The notes below the pieces were generated by a model. That model was not told where the DNA came from. It searched no databases and saw only the letters and a program-made list of their open reading frames with translations. This document shows positions 21,535 through 32,082 of a stretch of 64,000 bases of DNA, one piece after another. Position 1 is the first letter of the stretch. Every line of letters starts with the position of its first letter. Source of the DNA: Dendrophyllia cribrosa. Taxonomy: Eukaryota > Cnidaria > Anthozoa > Scleractinia > Dendrophylliidae. A program made the translations under genes and the position numbers. Location: positions 9,303,003 to 9,367,002 of the forward strand of contig JAJLRJ010000010.1 of NCBI GenBank assembly GCA_024195265.1. Direction: 5' to 3'.

Positions 21535-22073
21535 ATATTACAGTTTATAGTTCAGGTAAAAGATTTTTAGCCATTTGAACGGCTATCGAAAGAGCTCTAG
21601 TGTTTTGGCCAGTGATTTATTTTTGCTTTCATTCGCTCACCATGCAATTTGCTTAAGTCCGAAAGTAATTTGAAACCTTTTCAATATAAACATCTCGCTA
21701 TTCACAGAATTATAAACACGCATTCAAAAGAGAAACACCTTCAGACCGGTGAAGCAGAGAGTTTGGAAAAACTTATCGTAATTTTGTCCAGCGATACACT
21801 ACAAAGAAAACAGAGAAGCAAACAGTCTGGCTGTCGTAAAGTATGTTGCGTTACCAACACTATTTTTATTTTCATGTCTGTTTATACATTAACGCTCGGT
21901 TACGGTTCGCGCTGATTGACCAAATTCTGACAGCTCGGACAATGGGGAACCACGGGAAGTATTTGGGGCGGTATTCAAATTTCTGAGAAATCGTTGCAAG
22001 CTCTCGCTCTCTGCTCCCCCAAACCCGAAACCCCGAGCCCGAGAGCTTGCCCGCAGGCTACTGTTAAGGTAAA
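21535..22073. other. Copy-B-specific intronic stretch
   Basis: Unrelated to the copy-A sequence at 4144-5755. No homology recognised and no convincing coding frame seen. Confidence 0.4.
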
Positions 22074-22161
22074 AGGTGTAAGTTTCTAAACTTATAAAAT
22101 AACCTGAATAAAACAGCAATAACAAGTATTTATGTTTAGATCCACAACTGTTCCCACTTAC

Positions 22162-22503
22162 ATTGCACCTCCAGTGTGGTCTGAATGTCAGCGGCAGGGT
22201 CATCTTGATTTTGGTTTTGGACTACAAACCTATACGTCCTGCTGTCTCCTCGATTCACGGAAAGAAACGTAATTGAAGTAAAGGTATCTGTCACATTCAC
22301 TGTTATTCGACCTTGATACTCAGTTCGTATACGTATCTGGTTCGAAAAAAATTTGTCTGCAATGAATGGTACACCTGGATGCCTGAATTCCACCGAGCGA
22401 AATGATCCACTAAGGTTGTACCTCCATTCCAAAGTGATATTTTCACCTTCCACAACAGATGTCGGGTTTGAAGGTGCTGTTATAAACGTGGGGAACTGCA
22501 TTT
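22162..22503 (-). CDS. Ig V-like exon 1 of copy B
   Basis: The counterpart of 5853-6194. It is 342 bp and phase 1 at both ends, starting FPTFITAPSNPTSVVEGEN and ending TLEVQC at gtaagt. It lacks the canonical Ig cysteines, as copy A does. It differs from copy A by several residues (for example Asn to Ser in the YNL segment and Thr to Gly in EYQGRIT), more than the other exon pairs, so the N-terminal domain may evolve faster. The signal-peptide-like exon at 22921-22987 joins it in phase. Confidence 0.72.
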
Positions 22504-22601
22504 CTACAAATGAAAACAGTTAATGTAAGCTTACTTCTTTTGCTATCACTTCTATATTCACTACAAGCTTACTTAGGGACCGGTCATTATTTATTGCCTG
22601 G

Positions 22602-22604
<3 letters not shown>

Positions 22605-22639
<35 letters not shown>
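22605..22639 (+). repeat. Homopolymer G35
   Basis: A 35-base G run. Copy A has a shorter, interrupted G-rich tract at the same place (about 6251-6270). The length is unreliable. Confidence 0.9.
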
Positions 22640-22642
<3 letters not shown>

Positions 22643-22920
22643 CTATAATTGACAGGCATTAAGGTGGGACCACACAAAATGATTAGAATTTCAGATGTGG
22701 AGATCGAAAGTATATTTGTAAATAAAAGTAAATAAGTGGCATAGGACCGCGAACAAAAATGCTGCTGGTGTACGAAGGATCTAGAGAAGATCTGTTCAGC
22801 CAAAAATGAGAATACAAATAAAGTAAGCAAGGCTTATACTACCTAGAACACTTAACGCGACAACGACATGATAGAGCCCAAACTGAAAGCCAAAATGCAA
22901 CCGTGGACAGCTGTTTCGAC

Positions 22921-22987
22921 CTGGTTGGGTCTCGTCAGCACGGTGCGGTAACAGCAAACTGAATAGAACAACCAGCGCGAACGCCAA
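22921..22987 (-). CDS. Signal-peptide-like first exon of the Ig gene (start codon not found)
   Basis: The minus strand encodes LAFALVVLFSLLLPHRADE, a classic hydrophobic signal core with a plausible cleavage region. It ends CAACCAG then GTCGAAAC, a phase-1 donor that fits the phase-1 Ig exons. No in-frame ATG was found before an upstream stop at 23024-23026; the frame shown begins with TTG. A palindromic element starts only four bases upstream and may have displaced the real start. Alternatively the start lies in another exon. Copy A lacks this exon altogether. Confidence 0.55.
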
Positions 22988-22990
22988 GTG

Positions 22991-23079
22991 TATTGCACGT
23001 TGTCGTGATGACCTCAGCTTAGCTCAAATGACAAACATTTGATTTTGAGCTCAGCTGAGGTCATCACCGCGTGCAATAT
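22991..23079. repeat. Palindromic foldback next to the Ig gene 5' end
   Basis: Arms TATTGCACG and TGATGACCTCAGCTTAGCTC are mirrored by GAGCTCAGCTGAGGTCATCA and CGTGCAATA around a loop of about 12 bp. The structure resembles a small MITE inserted at the 5' edge of the signal-peptide-like exon. Confidence 0.75.
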
Positions 23080-23097
23080 AGTACGATCATTTGACAA

Positions 23098-23721
23098 TAC
23101 TAGGTGTTACCTTCCAGTCTAACTGCATGTTTATTAAGCACATTAAGACAAAACTATGTGAAGCTAATAAATGCCCGTAGGAAAGAAAAGAAAAGAAGAA
23201 AAGAAGGCTATAGCCAGGAAGAAATTGATATACTTTTTAAAGCAGTTGTTCTTTCTAAAATCACTTATGGCCTACCTGTATATGGTGCAAGTGATGCTGA
23301 TTTAAACGTAGTTCAATGTTTTCTCAAGGGATGTTTTAAACGACGTTATGTATCAGAACTTATAAATAGAACATGCGATAGAAGACCTTTTTAATATAAT
23401 TAGCACTGACTGTTGACATTCTTTGTACTCTCTCTTACCAAAAGTCAAAGAATCATCACTCAGGCTAAGATCTAGCAGTAGTCAATTAATTAATTTTAAT
23501 TTTTAAAATAGTTTTATAAATAAACAATGTTTCAGATATAAATTAGCTATATAGATCTACAGCCAATTGCTTCTTTTCTTATCTTTAATTCGCTTTATAT
23601 AGGCTTTTTATCATACCACAGTTTAACTTGTTATGCGCTTTTTAGATGGATTTTTATACCGTTTTTAATGAAGAATGTAACTTTTGATATGTTTTTTTTT
23701 ATCAATTGAATAAAGACATTA

Positions 23722-23756
<35 letters not shown>

Positions 23757-23757
23757 T
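23098..23757 (+). mobile_element. 5'-truncated LINE with (ATT)n tail
   Basis: The frame at 23160-23394 reads VVLSKITYGLPVYGASDADL, then QCFLKGCFKRRYVSE, the region after the RT palm in non-LTR retrotransposons (TYGLPVYG, FLKRC). It ends in a stop at 23394, followed by an AT-rich 3' region and a tail AATAAAGACATTATC(ATT)n at about 23712-23757. No catalytic YxDD is included, so this is a dead-on-arrival 3' fragment on the plus strand. Confidence 0.72.
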
Positions 23758-24175
23758 TTAATATACTTTATACTTTATAGGCAATCGCTAAAAACGCCGA
23801 ACTTTCTATACATGTACATATACGCCTTAACCTGGTATCCTATTAAAACGGCTTCATACTGAGCCTGTCTGGCCAGTTTACCAAAACTGTTCTATATTTT
23901 AAGTTCTAAGAGTCACCGAGGAGTCGATAGAAACCTTTGTTAAATGCGGGCGAGAGTTGCGGTATTGTTAAAAAGAAGAAAATCAAAAATATACATAAAA
24001 TTATATCAAAAAAGTGCTTATTTTGGTGTGACTGCTTTATTGTCCTGTTCCTTCCCTTCGCTCCCTTGGCAGACTCTTAGATAGACTCCTCCACTGACTC
24101 TCGAACAGGCTCCTCCACTGACTCGGAAGTACAAGGACTTCAAGTGGGACACCCTCATTGAGAACAGTTTGAGAG
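23758..24175. other. Intergenic stretch
   Basis: AT-rich. A degenerate tandem of CTCCTCCACTGACTC lies at 24085-24122. No gene recognised. Confidence 0.4.
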
Positions 24176-24179
24176 TGGT

Positions 24180-24626
24180 AGGATGGAAACGTTGCGAGAA
24201 AAAGAACTCGACTTGTATTTGAATGAGCATGGATTAATAACTATCGGCCGGAAGCCTGATAATGTATAAAAGGCCATTCAGTGCCATTATTGCCGACGAA
24301 ACAAAGAAGCTGTAGTGGACACAAACGAACTGTCAAGTGATGAAGATGAAGTTAAATCGGAGAATGAAGAATCCGAAAGTGAGGTAGACGAAAGCATCGA
24401 GGATTTTGTTTTTGCTGATTTGGGTGAACAGATTAGTCCTTTGAGAATTACGTTTATACCAGATGAACAAATTTATACTAAAGTTGTTGTTGGAGCTCTA
24501 TGTGACCGTAAGAACCATGATAAATACCACCTGAATATTAACACTGGTGTTGGTGTTTACTGGGATGATAATGATGATAATGGTGATGACGATGATGATG
24601 ATGATGATGATGATAACGTTATATAA
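24180..24626 (+). pseudogene. SAP-like motif and acidic tail, interrupted frame
   Basis: In one frame the sequence reads TLREKELDLYLNEHGL, then GRKPDN, and after a stop KAIQCHYCRR. This resembles a SAP DNA-binding helix pair (LKxxLxxxGLxxxGxKxxL). The same frame then encodes a Glu/Ser-rich segment (SSDEDEVKSENEES), a hydrophobic block (ISPLRITFIPDEQIYTKVV) and a poly-Asp end before a stop. At least one in-frame stop (near 24268) breaks it. It may be the decayed end of a transposon or DUF protein. The family is not certain. Confidence 0.4.
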
Positions 24627-25496
24627 ACTCGAGTTGTTGGGGCTGATTAGGCTCCTAGCAATAGTATGCTAATAGGTCGAGTAAGGAAAGTGTTACATAT
24701 AAAAACAACTTATAAATAAATAAATAAATGATCAATTACAAATAATAACTAAAATTATGACTTAATCATCAGGCACTCGGAGTTAAAAGTTAGTCCACGC
24801 ACGGCTTGGCTAAAGGTCAAGAAGAGGGAGAAGGGAGAGAAGGGGGATCATGAAAGTTACGAACACCAAGGGGAGATCGATCATCAAAATATTATAATGC
24901 TTTATTATGGGTGGTCAAGTAAAAATTATTGTGTCGCAACAAAAATCTGCAACCCCCTCAAGCGATAAATAATGACCGGTCCCTTATTTTCAATCGTTGT
25001 TGAACTATTGAGGTTATTCCACCGACAGAAATTTTACGTTCTCAAAACCAAACTGCTTCGTGAGGAAACAGAAACACGACCAACAGCACAGAAATTCGGC
25101 AAACGATTAAAAACATCGCGCTTTCCAAACACTTGGAACACACAACAACGCCGCCATGCATGGACAGTAGTGGTTACGTAAAATTGTCCGCCGGTTATTA
25201 TTTAAATGCATTTTCGAATGGCAATCGATCTCCCCCTCTCCTCAGCCTGAATAAGGTTAATTAAAGGGGATTTCTCAACTTATAGTTAATTAGTAACTTT
25301 GTATAGGGAAGGGAAGCGCTCAGTTCAGTTGTTATCGTCCGTCATGTTATTAAGTTTTGGGAGGCAAGTTTCTTTACAGTTCTACATTATGTCGCGCAGT
25401 TCAAGCCAAGTTGAACAAAGATTACATACCATGCAAGAGGAGCAAATCTCTGGGAGACCTGGGAGACAAGTCAGACAACAACAAACAGTAGAATGG
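24627..25496. other. Intergenic stretch
   Basis: No supported gene. The motif AATAATGACCGGTCCC at about 24967 also occurs inverted near 6225 and 22575, so part of it is dispersed repeat. Confidence 0.4.
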
Positions 25497-25505
25497 AGGT
25501 CGACT

Positions 25506-25914
25506 CCCGGTGGGGGGTACTCTCCGAAAATTTGGGTGGGGGTGTGCGGCCACTTCTTAAAACCCTTGCCCTATTTCAGACCAAAATATGCGATTTTCCC
25601 TACCCTATTTTGGACCTGACCCAAAATTCGATATCCTATTTCAGGCCAGGAAGTGCTTCCGTTTGCGTAAACATTTGAGAAGGGCTTCACATTCCCGATG
25701 TTAATCAATTCTCATTTTTCAAGGGATGAAAAAAGTAGCTTATTCTAAAAATCATACCCAATTCCAGACCAGAGCGCGCAAACCATACCCTATTTCAGAC
25801 CAAAATGGTCAAAATCTATACCCTATTTCAAACGAAAGCGGCTTGAAAACCGTACCCTTTATACATACCTATATAGCTCATATAAGGGAGTACCCCCCCC
25901 CCCCCCCGGGGGGG
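25506..25914. mobile_element. MITE with G/C-rich ends and CCCTATTTC repeats
   Basis: A 409-bp element is flanked by a 9-bp duplication AGGTCGACT (25497-25505 and 25915-25923). The ends are CCCGGTGGGGGGTACTC and GAGTACCCC...CCGGGGGGG. The interior has at least five irregular repeats of ACCCTATTTCAGACCAAAA. The duplication of 8-9 bp would fit hAT or Mutator-like mobilisation. No coding capacity. Confidence 0.8.
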
Positions 25915-25931
25915 AGGTCGACTTGCATTAA

Positions 25932-26299
25932 AGGGGAAGTATCACGGGAATTTTGATGTTTTTTGGTCAAAGCCATTTCACAATACCTTTACTTATTTAC
26001 AAAATAATACTAAAACACCAAGAGAGTGTAATCAACCAATTTTTGAAAGAAGACAGATTATGGTCTGTTCTTGCCTATTTGGAGACGAAAATGTGGTAAC
26101 TTGAAAAAGATTAGGCTAATTTTTTTCAAGTTGTAATTCATTGAGACCCAGTCCGTCTATAACCAGAGACACTAATCGACAGTTTGATATATTTTGTGAT
26201 AATTTATCACACCATTGGAGCTTTATTTTTCGGTTTCTGATCATACAATAACATTTTTTGCTTTTTAAAATGACACCAAATCCCCGTGATACTTCCCCT
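25932..26299. mobile_element. TTAA MITE (AGGGGAAGTATCACGGG ends)
   Basis: The 368-bp element has TIRs AGGGGAAGTATCACGGG and their complement, and TTAA duplications at 25928-25931 and 26300-26303. It is non-coding. The target site matches Kolobok, piggyBac or Sola3 type activity. A relative with AGGGGCTATGTCACC ends is at 52602-52990. Confidence 0.88.
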
Positions 26300-26303
26300 T
26301 TAA

Positions 26304-27652
26304 TTTGTTTCGTAAAGGTTTGTTACATAGCGCAATGTTTCGTCAGGTAATAGGTTCCTGGTTTAGTGTAACTTGTCCAAGGCATTGTGAGTGCCAAGTT
26401 CAGTGCCCGAAATATTAAATGGTGTAACACCACTCTATCGGATCAGAGTTGCTGAAAGGTACCGAAGAACATTTCACAACGAAGGAGCGTCAGATCGTTT
26501 CAGAGACTAATTGCAGCAGACTTTATGAGACTGCAAATTATTTTGCCTTTTCTCTAAAGTAAGCTTATTGTCTAACAAAGTAAACAGTACATGGTCTACA
26601 TGCGATTGAATACTAATTCAGTTAGGTCATGGCTGATTAGTTTATCAGCGTTTTTCTGTATTCTGTTCATAATGCTCGATACAGTTCTTCGTCAACTAGT
26701 TGAGGCAACGTTGTAGTGACTGTCTTCACTTCTCAAATAAACGCATGCATTTGGAATAAGTTATTTCCTATATTGCTAGCCGTACCTGGATACGCTTTGC
26801 TGTGTTATGCTTGGGTCTAATAAATCACAAGGAAATAACGGGGTAATATACTAAATTTGATATTGCCGTTTGTATGTATTCTAAAGTAAATTAAACATGG
26901 CAAACATGTGGAGAATAAGGCTTATGATGGTGTATATGGTGTGCATGGAAGCTATCTCCATTCCAAAAGCGCTTGCTTTTAATTCAGTGAAAATTAATTA
27001 TCAGTGTCGATCTTATGTCACTTTATCACCAATAGCCGAAACCTTTCAGATAGTTAGTTATATAAATATTATAAGCAACAAGCAGGCGATATTTGCCAAT
27101 TAGCTTGCACATGTCAAAGACGTCAAAAAGTTCTTCTTCCGCAAGAGATTCACTATTTTATACCTTTCTGAAACTTACTTGACAAACGATAGGAGATGAT
27201 TACGCATTGTTCATGAAGCATAACATTGAAGACTTGGCATTTCGTTTCGTAAACTGACTTTCTAATTAATTTAACACATGCCACTGAGATCTGTAGTTAG
27301 TTCTGTGCTAAATGTCCTCACCTGCCATGGGGAAGAAAATTACGGAGAAAAGAATAACATAGACCGTAAGTAAGACACGTCTCATCATGTTTGACAAGTT
27401 GAATTGTAAGTAACGCTCGGAAATTAAATTTATCTTTGAACATTAATAAGTAGACGTAGCGCAATCATATAAATCGGTCAAGGTCAACTGCCTTGAGAAA
27501 AAAATGGGATCCAATGCATATGTCGTGAGCCGGCCCGGCCTGACTAATAAATGAAACCGATAATCAATTTCTGCACTTCTCTCGTGTTCTTAAAAATTCC
27601 CGCGTGCTTATATAACTCAATAATGCACTCGGTGCATTTTTTATTTCTTTAA
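26304..27652. other. Intergenic stretch, no gene recognised
   Basis: AT-rich. A 68-codon ATG frame at 26897-27103 has a hydrophobic start but no homology I recognise and no splice or promoter support. Confidence 0.4.
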
Positions 27653-28323
27653 TACACAGGCTTCCCAAGCTTAAAATTCGTCTTTTTGATGTGTATGCGA
27701 CAGCTTGTGTACATAAAGAAATGTATGGGAAAATCACAGATTCTCTAAAATTGGGTAAATAACTATCTATTTTGAAATAAAGTTTACCTACCTCAAATGT
27801 GTCGCTTACTTGTGTCTTGTACTGAATTTGAAGCCATTCCGACGCCATTTAGCGAAGTTATTCGAAGTAGTTGTCTCCCCTTCTAAAAAGAAGGAAAGGC
27901 AGACCACTGCATCGATCGCTGGCCAGAAGTCACTCCACAAATCGCTCTCTCCTCAAAAGGAAAAGTCCCGAATCGTAATAAAACCAACAGTTCCAAGAGC
28001 CCAATAAATTTCACTCCACATACGTACGCTTCGGCGGTCGAAAGACTCGTAAAGAACGAGATATTTTGCTTTAAATTCGCCTATTCGGCTTTCCAGATAT
28101 TCTTGTGACCGACCTGGCGCCAACGGTCGTTACTCAACGACAAGTATCTGGTTTCATCCTCAACTCTGATTGGTCCATTTGAACCAAGTCACGCGCTGAC
28201 AACCCGACCCTCCACCGGAGGGAAAGGTACATTTTGTCACGAATCAAGTGTCATACTAGGGCTCCCAAGGGATGTTTTCTGAAAGCTGTATTGTTCGCAA
28301 TAGCCAATCACAGCCATGTTTAC
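27653..28323. repeat. Outer inverted repeat, left arm
   Basis: About 0.66 kb, inverted copy of 53023-53676 with scattered differences and a 14-bp indel. The outer tip reads TACACAGGCTTCCCAAGCTT next to TTAA (27649-27652). The right arm ends GAAGCCTGTGT next to TTAA (53677-53680). The arms may be the ends of a 26-kb element that encloses everything between. Confidence 0.75.
27792..27848 (-). CDS. Short first-exon candidate in the outer repeat, left arm
   Basis: ATG at 27848 starts MASEWLQIQYKTQVSDTFE, then a GTAGGT donor. The right arm has the same exon on the other strand (53482-53538) with one residue change. Conservation of ATG, frame and donor in both arms is the only support. Function unknown. 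Confidence 0.3.
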
Positions 28324-28594
28324 ATATGTCGGGAAAAAAACCGCGTAAAGATAAATCTGACACCACGTGCAGAAGAAAGCAGATATTTGCGAGCATTCAA
28401 GAGTTTCACTCGACTTCATTCGAAAAATTTCCTTGAATTATCACAATACGTTCGCTCCATCGTATTAGTCCTCTGCACGCATTTGCATCCAAAATGGGCT
28501 GAAGCCACAATCATACAAAATGTAGTTTTTGATCGACGCGATCCGGTGATCGAGCAAAATTTCCTGCGACTTCGCAGCAGCTATCTTCGTCGAA

Positions 28595-28849
28595 ATGGCC
28601 CTCAACGCAGAGCAAGAAAAAGCGTTGCAGTTTGTGTCGGCAGGTCACAACCTTTTAATTACTTTGCAGGCCGCCGTTGGAAAGTCAAGGCTAGTAACAA
28701 GCATTTTAAAGGACTGTGAATCCCGAAATCTCAAAGTCGCCGTGGTGTGTTCGAGCGGGATTGCCTGCACGGTCTACGGCAGTGGATTGGCGTCGACTGT
28801 ACATTCATTTTACAGATACAGGCGACCCTCTTTTTCTGTTTACGTTTAG
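28595..28849 (+). pseudogene. PIF1-like helicase N-terminal fragment
   Basis: The ATG at 28595 begins MALNAEQEKALQFVSAGHNL, followed by a degenerate Walker A (LQAAVGKSRLV, where the first Gly and the Thr expected in G-x-A-G-T-G-K-S/T are missing). Next come VAVVCSSGIACTVYGSGLAS and TVHSFY, the start of a PIF1/RecD-type helicase. Similarity ends near 28813 and a stop follows. Without the Walker A glycine and all later motifs it cannot be an active helicase. It lies between the left outer repeat and the TTAA transposon. Confidence 0.75.
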
Positions 28850-28959
28850 AGAGTTCTGTGGCAAGTCACGATCGTTCTTCTCCCGCAAAGCCGAAGACAT
28901 ATTTAAGAAAACATATCGAGCCAACACAACGATGGAGTTCAGTGAATTTCAACTGTTAA

Positions 28960-29941
28960 GAGCGGCTTTCCCTAATTTTCGCCTACAACTATGCAAGATA
29001 AAAAAATCGAAAATTTTCAAACTTTGTCATAACAAAGGTCTTACTAAACCATCTGTAAAAATATAAGTTTCAGTTTGTTTAGTTAAATATTTTTCCGTTA
29101 CGGCGACTTTTTCACTCATATGACCCATGAGCGAGGAAAACCGACTTGGAAATGTCACTTGTTTAAACCTCTCGTCTTTAAAATACGACGCGTAAAAATA
29201 AAAATGAAAGCCATATGCTAAAAGGAGAGTATTTCTTCCACACGTAAGCGTTGTCAAATATCAATTTAATGAAAACCAGAATTTTTTACAGATTTTCAAA
29301 AATTAACCGTTTCGAGTGGACTTGTCCCATGCGAAAATAAGACCAAATTCAAAAACAAAAAACACGTCTTGGTACATGACTGCCAGATAAGACTACATTC
29401 TCCGGAATAAGCAATGTTTCATCTACGATTTTATGAAATAAAATTTTTGGTAAATTAAATGGACAAATTTGAGAGCGCAATATATACATTGTATTTATCC
29501 TCAAAACATGACCTTTTGACCTTCACTAACGGCAAAGTAGTGATCAGCGTTTTCAAGTAACACCAGCTAATTCTGATTTTTTCGGCTACGATTCAAACTT
29601 TGGGCCTCCTGGTAAGCATCAACCTCAAGTAAAGTCATCAAATAAGAAATAAGCGGTGTATTCTTGCAAGTAAGTACGTATTTTAGTGTGTAAAAATTTG
29701 CATAAATTGTTTATTTTTCTGACAGTCAAAATATTTTCACGTACATTCATTTTGTAAAATGGTGGCAACAGAAAACATGTTAGGTTTCCCGCCTAACTAT
29801 CAGTAGCTATATAATGTATCGTACCTTGAAAGCCCCTTCCTGTACAAGAAATGACGAGAAGGCCGCTTAAAAATCAACCGTTGACTTTGGTGATCTCTGA
29901 TCACGCAATATAAGAAGGTCTTGAGTTACCAGCTACGCCTC
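28960..29941. repeat. Left TIR of element 2
   Basis: About 980 bp, inverted copy of 51628-52597, with similarity fading near GTCTTGAGTTACCAGC. No gene inside. Confidence 0.88.
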
Positions 29942-30522
29942 GTGTTGGTGGAGCGGTGTAGGGCAGAGGGGGAGGGGGAGGGGAGGGGAGGAGTTGACGT
30001 TACTGTGGAAGAATTTCCCATAAATTTTATTTACTTTAGATTCAAAACTTTTAGGAATTTGAAAAGGCTGTCGAGATTAGGAAATCATTCCGAATGAATG
30101 TACTGCACAATACTCAAGGCTTACTAAGTTTGTCTCACCCTAGCGAGATTTTTATCCGCCAAAAAAATTTATAAATGCACTGATTTTCCCGTTAGCTTAT
30201 AATTCAGGTACAACAATGATACAAAATTAGAAATAGAATAAAATACATCCCTTTTACTAGGTAGAGGTATATAAATCAGTCCAATAGTATCATTTTAAGA
30301 ACAATAAAGGATTTTGTAATTTGTTGAGTTCAATTAAAAATTGACTAAAAAAAGTACCCCTAACAAACAGTAAACAGTTTTTAAAGTAAGTGCAGAACCG
30401 ACCAAAAGGATGATAAAAATATTAAACTGCCTATGTTTACAGGTACAAGCCAGCTAGCTATATTATTTCCAAATCCAAGAAAAGGAAAGAAATCTGCGTC
30501 GCCTATTGGTCCTATTGCATGA
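29942..30522. other. Non-coding interior of element 2
   Basis: Includes a purine-rich GGGGGAGGGGGAGGGGAGGG tract near 29970. It follows the 3' end of the transposase-like gene. No gene seen. Confidence 0.4.
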
Positions 30523-31454
30523 CTATAATGAGCGATGACAGCAATCACACGTTTCAACCAGATCCTTTAGCAAGGAGAGGTATGGCGCTTTCCGTCGACC
30601 TGTGATTCCCTCGACGCTCAAGTCAAAATGTTCACAAGTGAGCCGAAGCATCGCTATGCTTAGCTGACTCAGCTTGCCACTCTTGTACATATTACACAAA
30701 TTGTACGTGTCGAATACGATTGGGTGGCAGAGCTGGACCTCTCTCAAAACTAGTGTGCGGGTGTTGTCATAGGCTTGTTTCTCCTCAGCTGTTACTAAAT
30801 CATCAGTTTGGCTCTCCAGATCACTTTCCGGTTGTCTGGAACGTAGCTTTGAAGATTTCCTAGAAAAGAAGGACTGTATTTGTTGAGCGGTCAGAAACTC
30901 ACTCATCGTAAACTGCCTTGAACCATCTTTGTTTCTGGCATAACGCATATCCCGTGCGACAACTCCTGGATCTAACTTGTGCCCCGTTTCCTGGCCAAGA
31001 TCGAACTTGTCTTCAAGATACCGTTTCTGAGCATCACTGAAGCGAGAAGCCTTTTTGGATGATTTTAAGGCCCAACCTTCTGGGAGAGTTGTTGCAGTGA
31101 CATGTGAAGTCAAATCGCCGTCAATGGTTGCTGAAGAACTTGTTCCCTCAAGAAGTTTCACATGGTACAACTTTTTCGCTTGGTCCAACAGAGTGTCTCT
31201 TTCAGGAACTAATTTGCATCTTCCAAATGACAGGTGTTTCTCCAAAGAGGAATAGCGCTGATAGACTTTCACGCAACCCTCACTGGGACATGAAAAAAGG
31301 CCTTGCGGAAGATCGTCTGATACCACCTCATCTGATGACTGCTCCTCCGCGCAGTGTTCTGCCGTGGTTGTACCAGCAGTTGCTGTGCCTTGATATATGC
31401 CGACAAAATCCCCAGGAGAAAATGGGCACTGGAAACAGCAGTCCTGTAGAAAAT
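30523..31454 (-). CDS. Transposase-like gene, exon 6 (last exon)
   Basis: The acceptor ttttccag precedes 31454 and the exon is in phase with the donor at 32083. It encodes about 310 residues ending at the stop at 30523. Near the start is a zinc-finger-like C-x4-C-x12-H-x4-C block (SCPSEGCVKVYQRYSSLEKH). Then come SKKASRFSDAQKRYLEDKF, RDMRYARNKDGSRQFTMSEF and LTAQQIQSFFSRKSSKLR, a HTH-like region found also in element 1. This exon is open. It probably provides DNA-binding functions to the protein, with the catalytic-looking part in exon 5. The assignment as transposase is inferred from its position inside TIRs. Confidence 0.7.
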
Positions 31455-32082
31455 CTGGAAAATAATTTAAAGTATTATTCACAAATGCGGTGAATACAGG
31501 TGACTATGCAGTGTCGAATCCAGACCTTCAGCTAGGATCGTTAAATACATTGAGTCATGTTGATGTGCTTTTCTTCGTGTTTTTATTTTGGTTTCCTTCC
31601 ATCATGGCGTTTAAATCTGTCTCCGCTATCTCGGAAAACCTGCTATCTTCTTGCCGGTTGCCTGCTGGCTGTTTGTCCGCAAAAACGGCTCGTCTAATAA
31701 ATCACTTGAAACAAAAATTCTCGCTCGCCATTTTGCGAAATACTTGCTGTATGGCTGAGTCTGCTGTACCGCTGCGCGCTGATTGGTTAAAATTTCATTT
31801 CTATTGTTTTTCTTGAGTTTTGATTGGCTGAAAGAAACTATCCAATTTCTGAGTTATTGGATAGTTTCAACTTTCTTAACCTATCCAAATTAATTTTTAA
31901 TTTGGACAGTTGGAAACATATGAAAAAATACCACAGGTGCTTGTATGGGATTATAGATAGATGATATAATTAGTTGCACGTTGGTTTAACTATCAGTTGA
32001 ATCTTAAATTAAGAGAATTTAGTCTATTGTCTTAATTCTTTTGATTATTCTTAATATATACAGAAACCTTGGCATGTATTAC

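Larger units (their letters stand above)
13633..22922. repeat. Segmental duplication, right copy (B)
   Basis: Collinear with 1-6768. It differs by the 3.9-kb TTAA transposon at 16670-20595, absence of the foldback and LINE tail of copy A, and a different intron stretch at 21535-22073. It keeps the signal-peptide-like exon at the right end, which copy A lacks. Confidence 0.93.

Noticed and set aside
22591..22830. 79-codon frame ending in poly-Pro
   Set aside because: The Pro run is the G35 homopolymer read on the other strand; no real protein signal.
26897..27103. 68-codon ATG frame with a hydrophobic start
   Set aside because: No homology, no splice or promoter support, and a length expected by chance in AT-rich DNA.
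28234..28719. 161-codon frame overlapping the PIF1-like fragment
   Set aside because: It runs through the outer inverted repeat in a different frame from the PIF1-like start and shows no domain.
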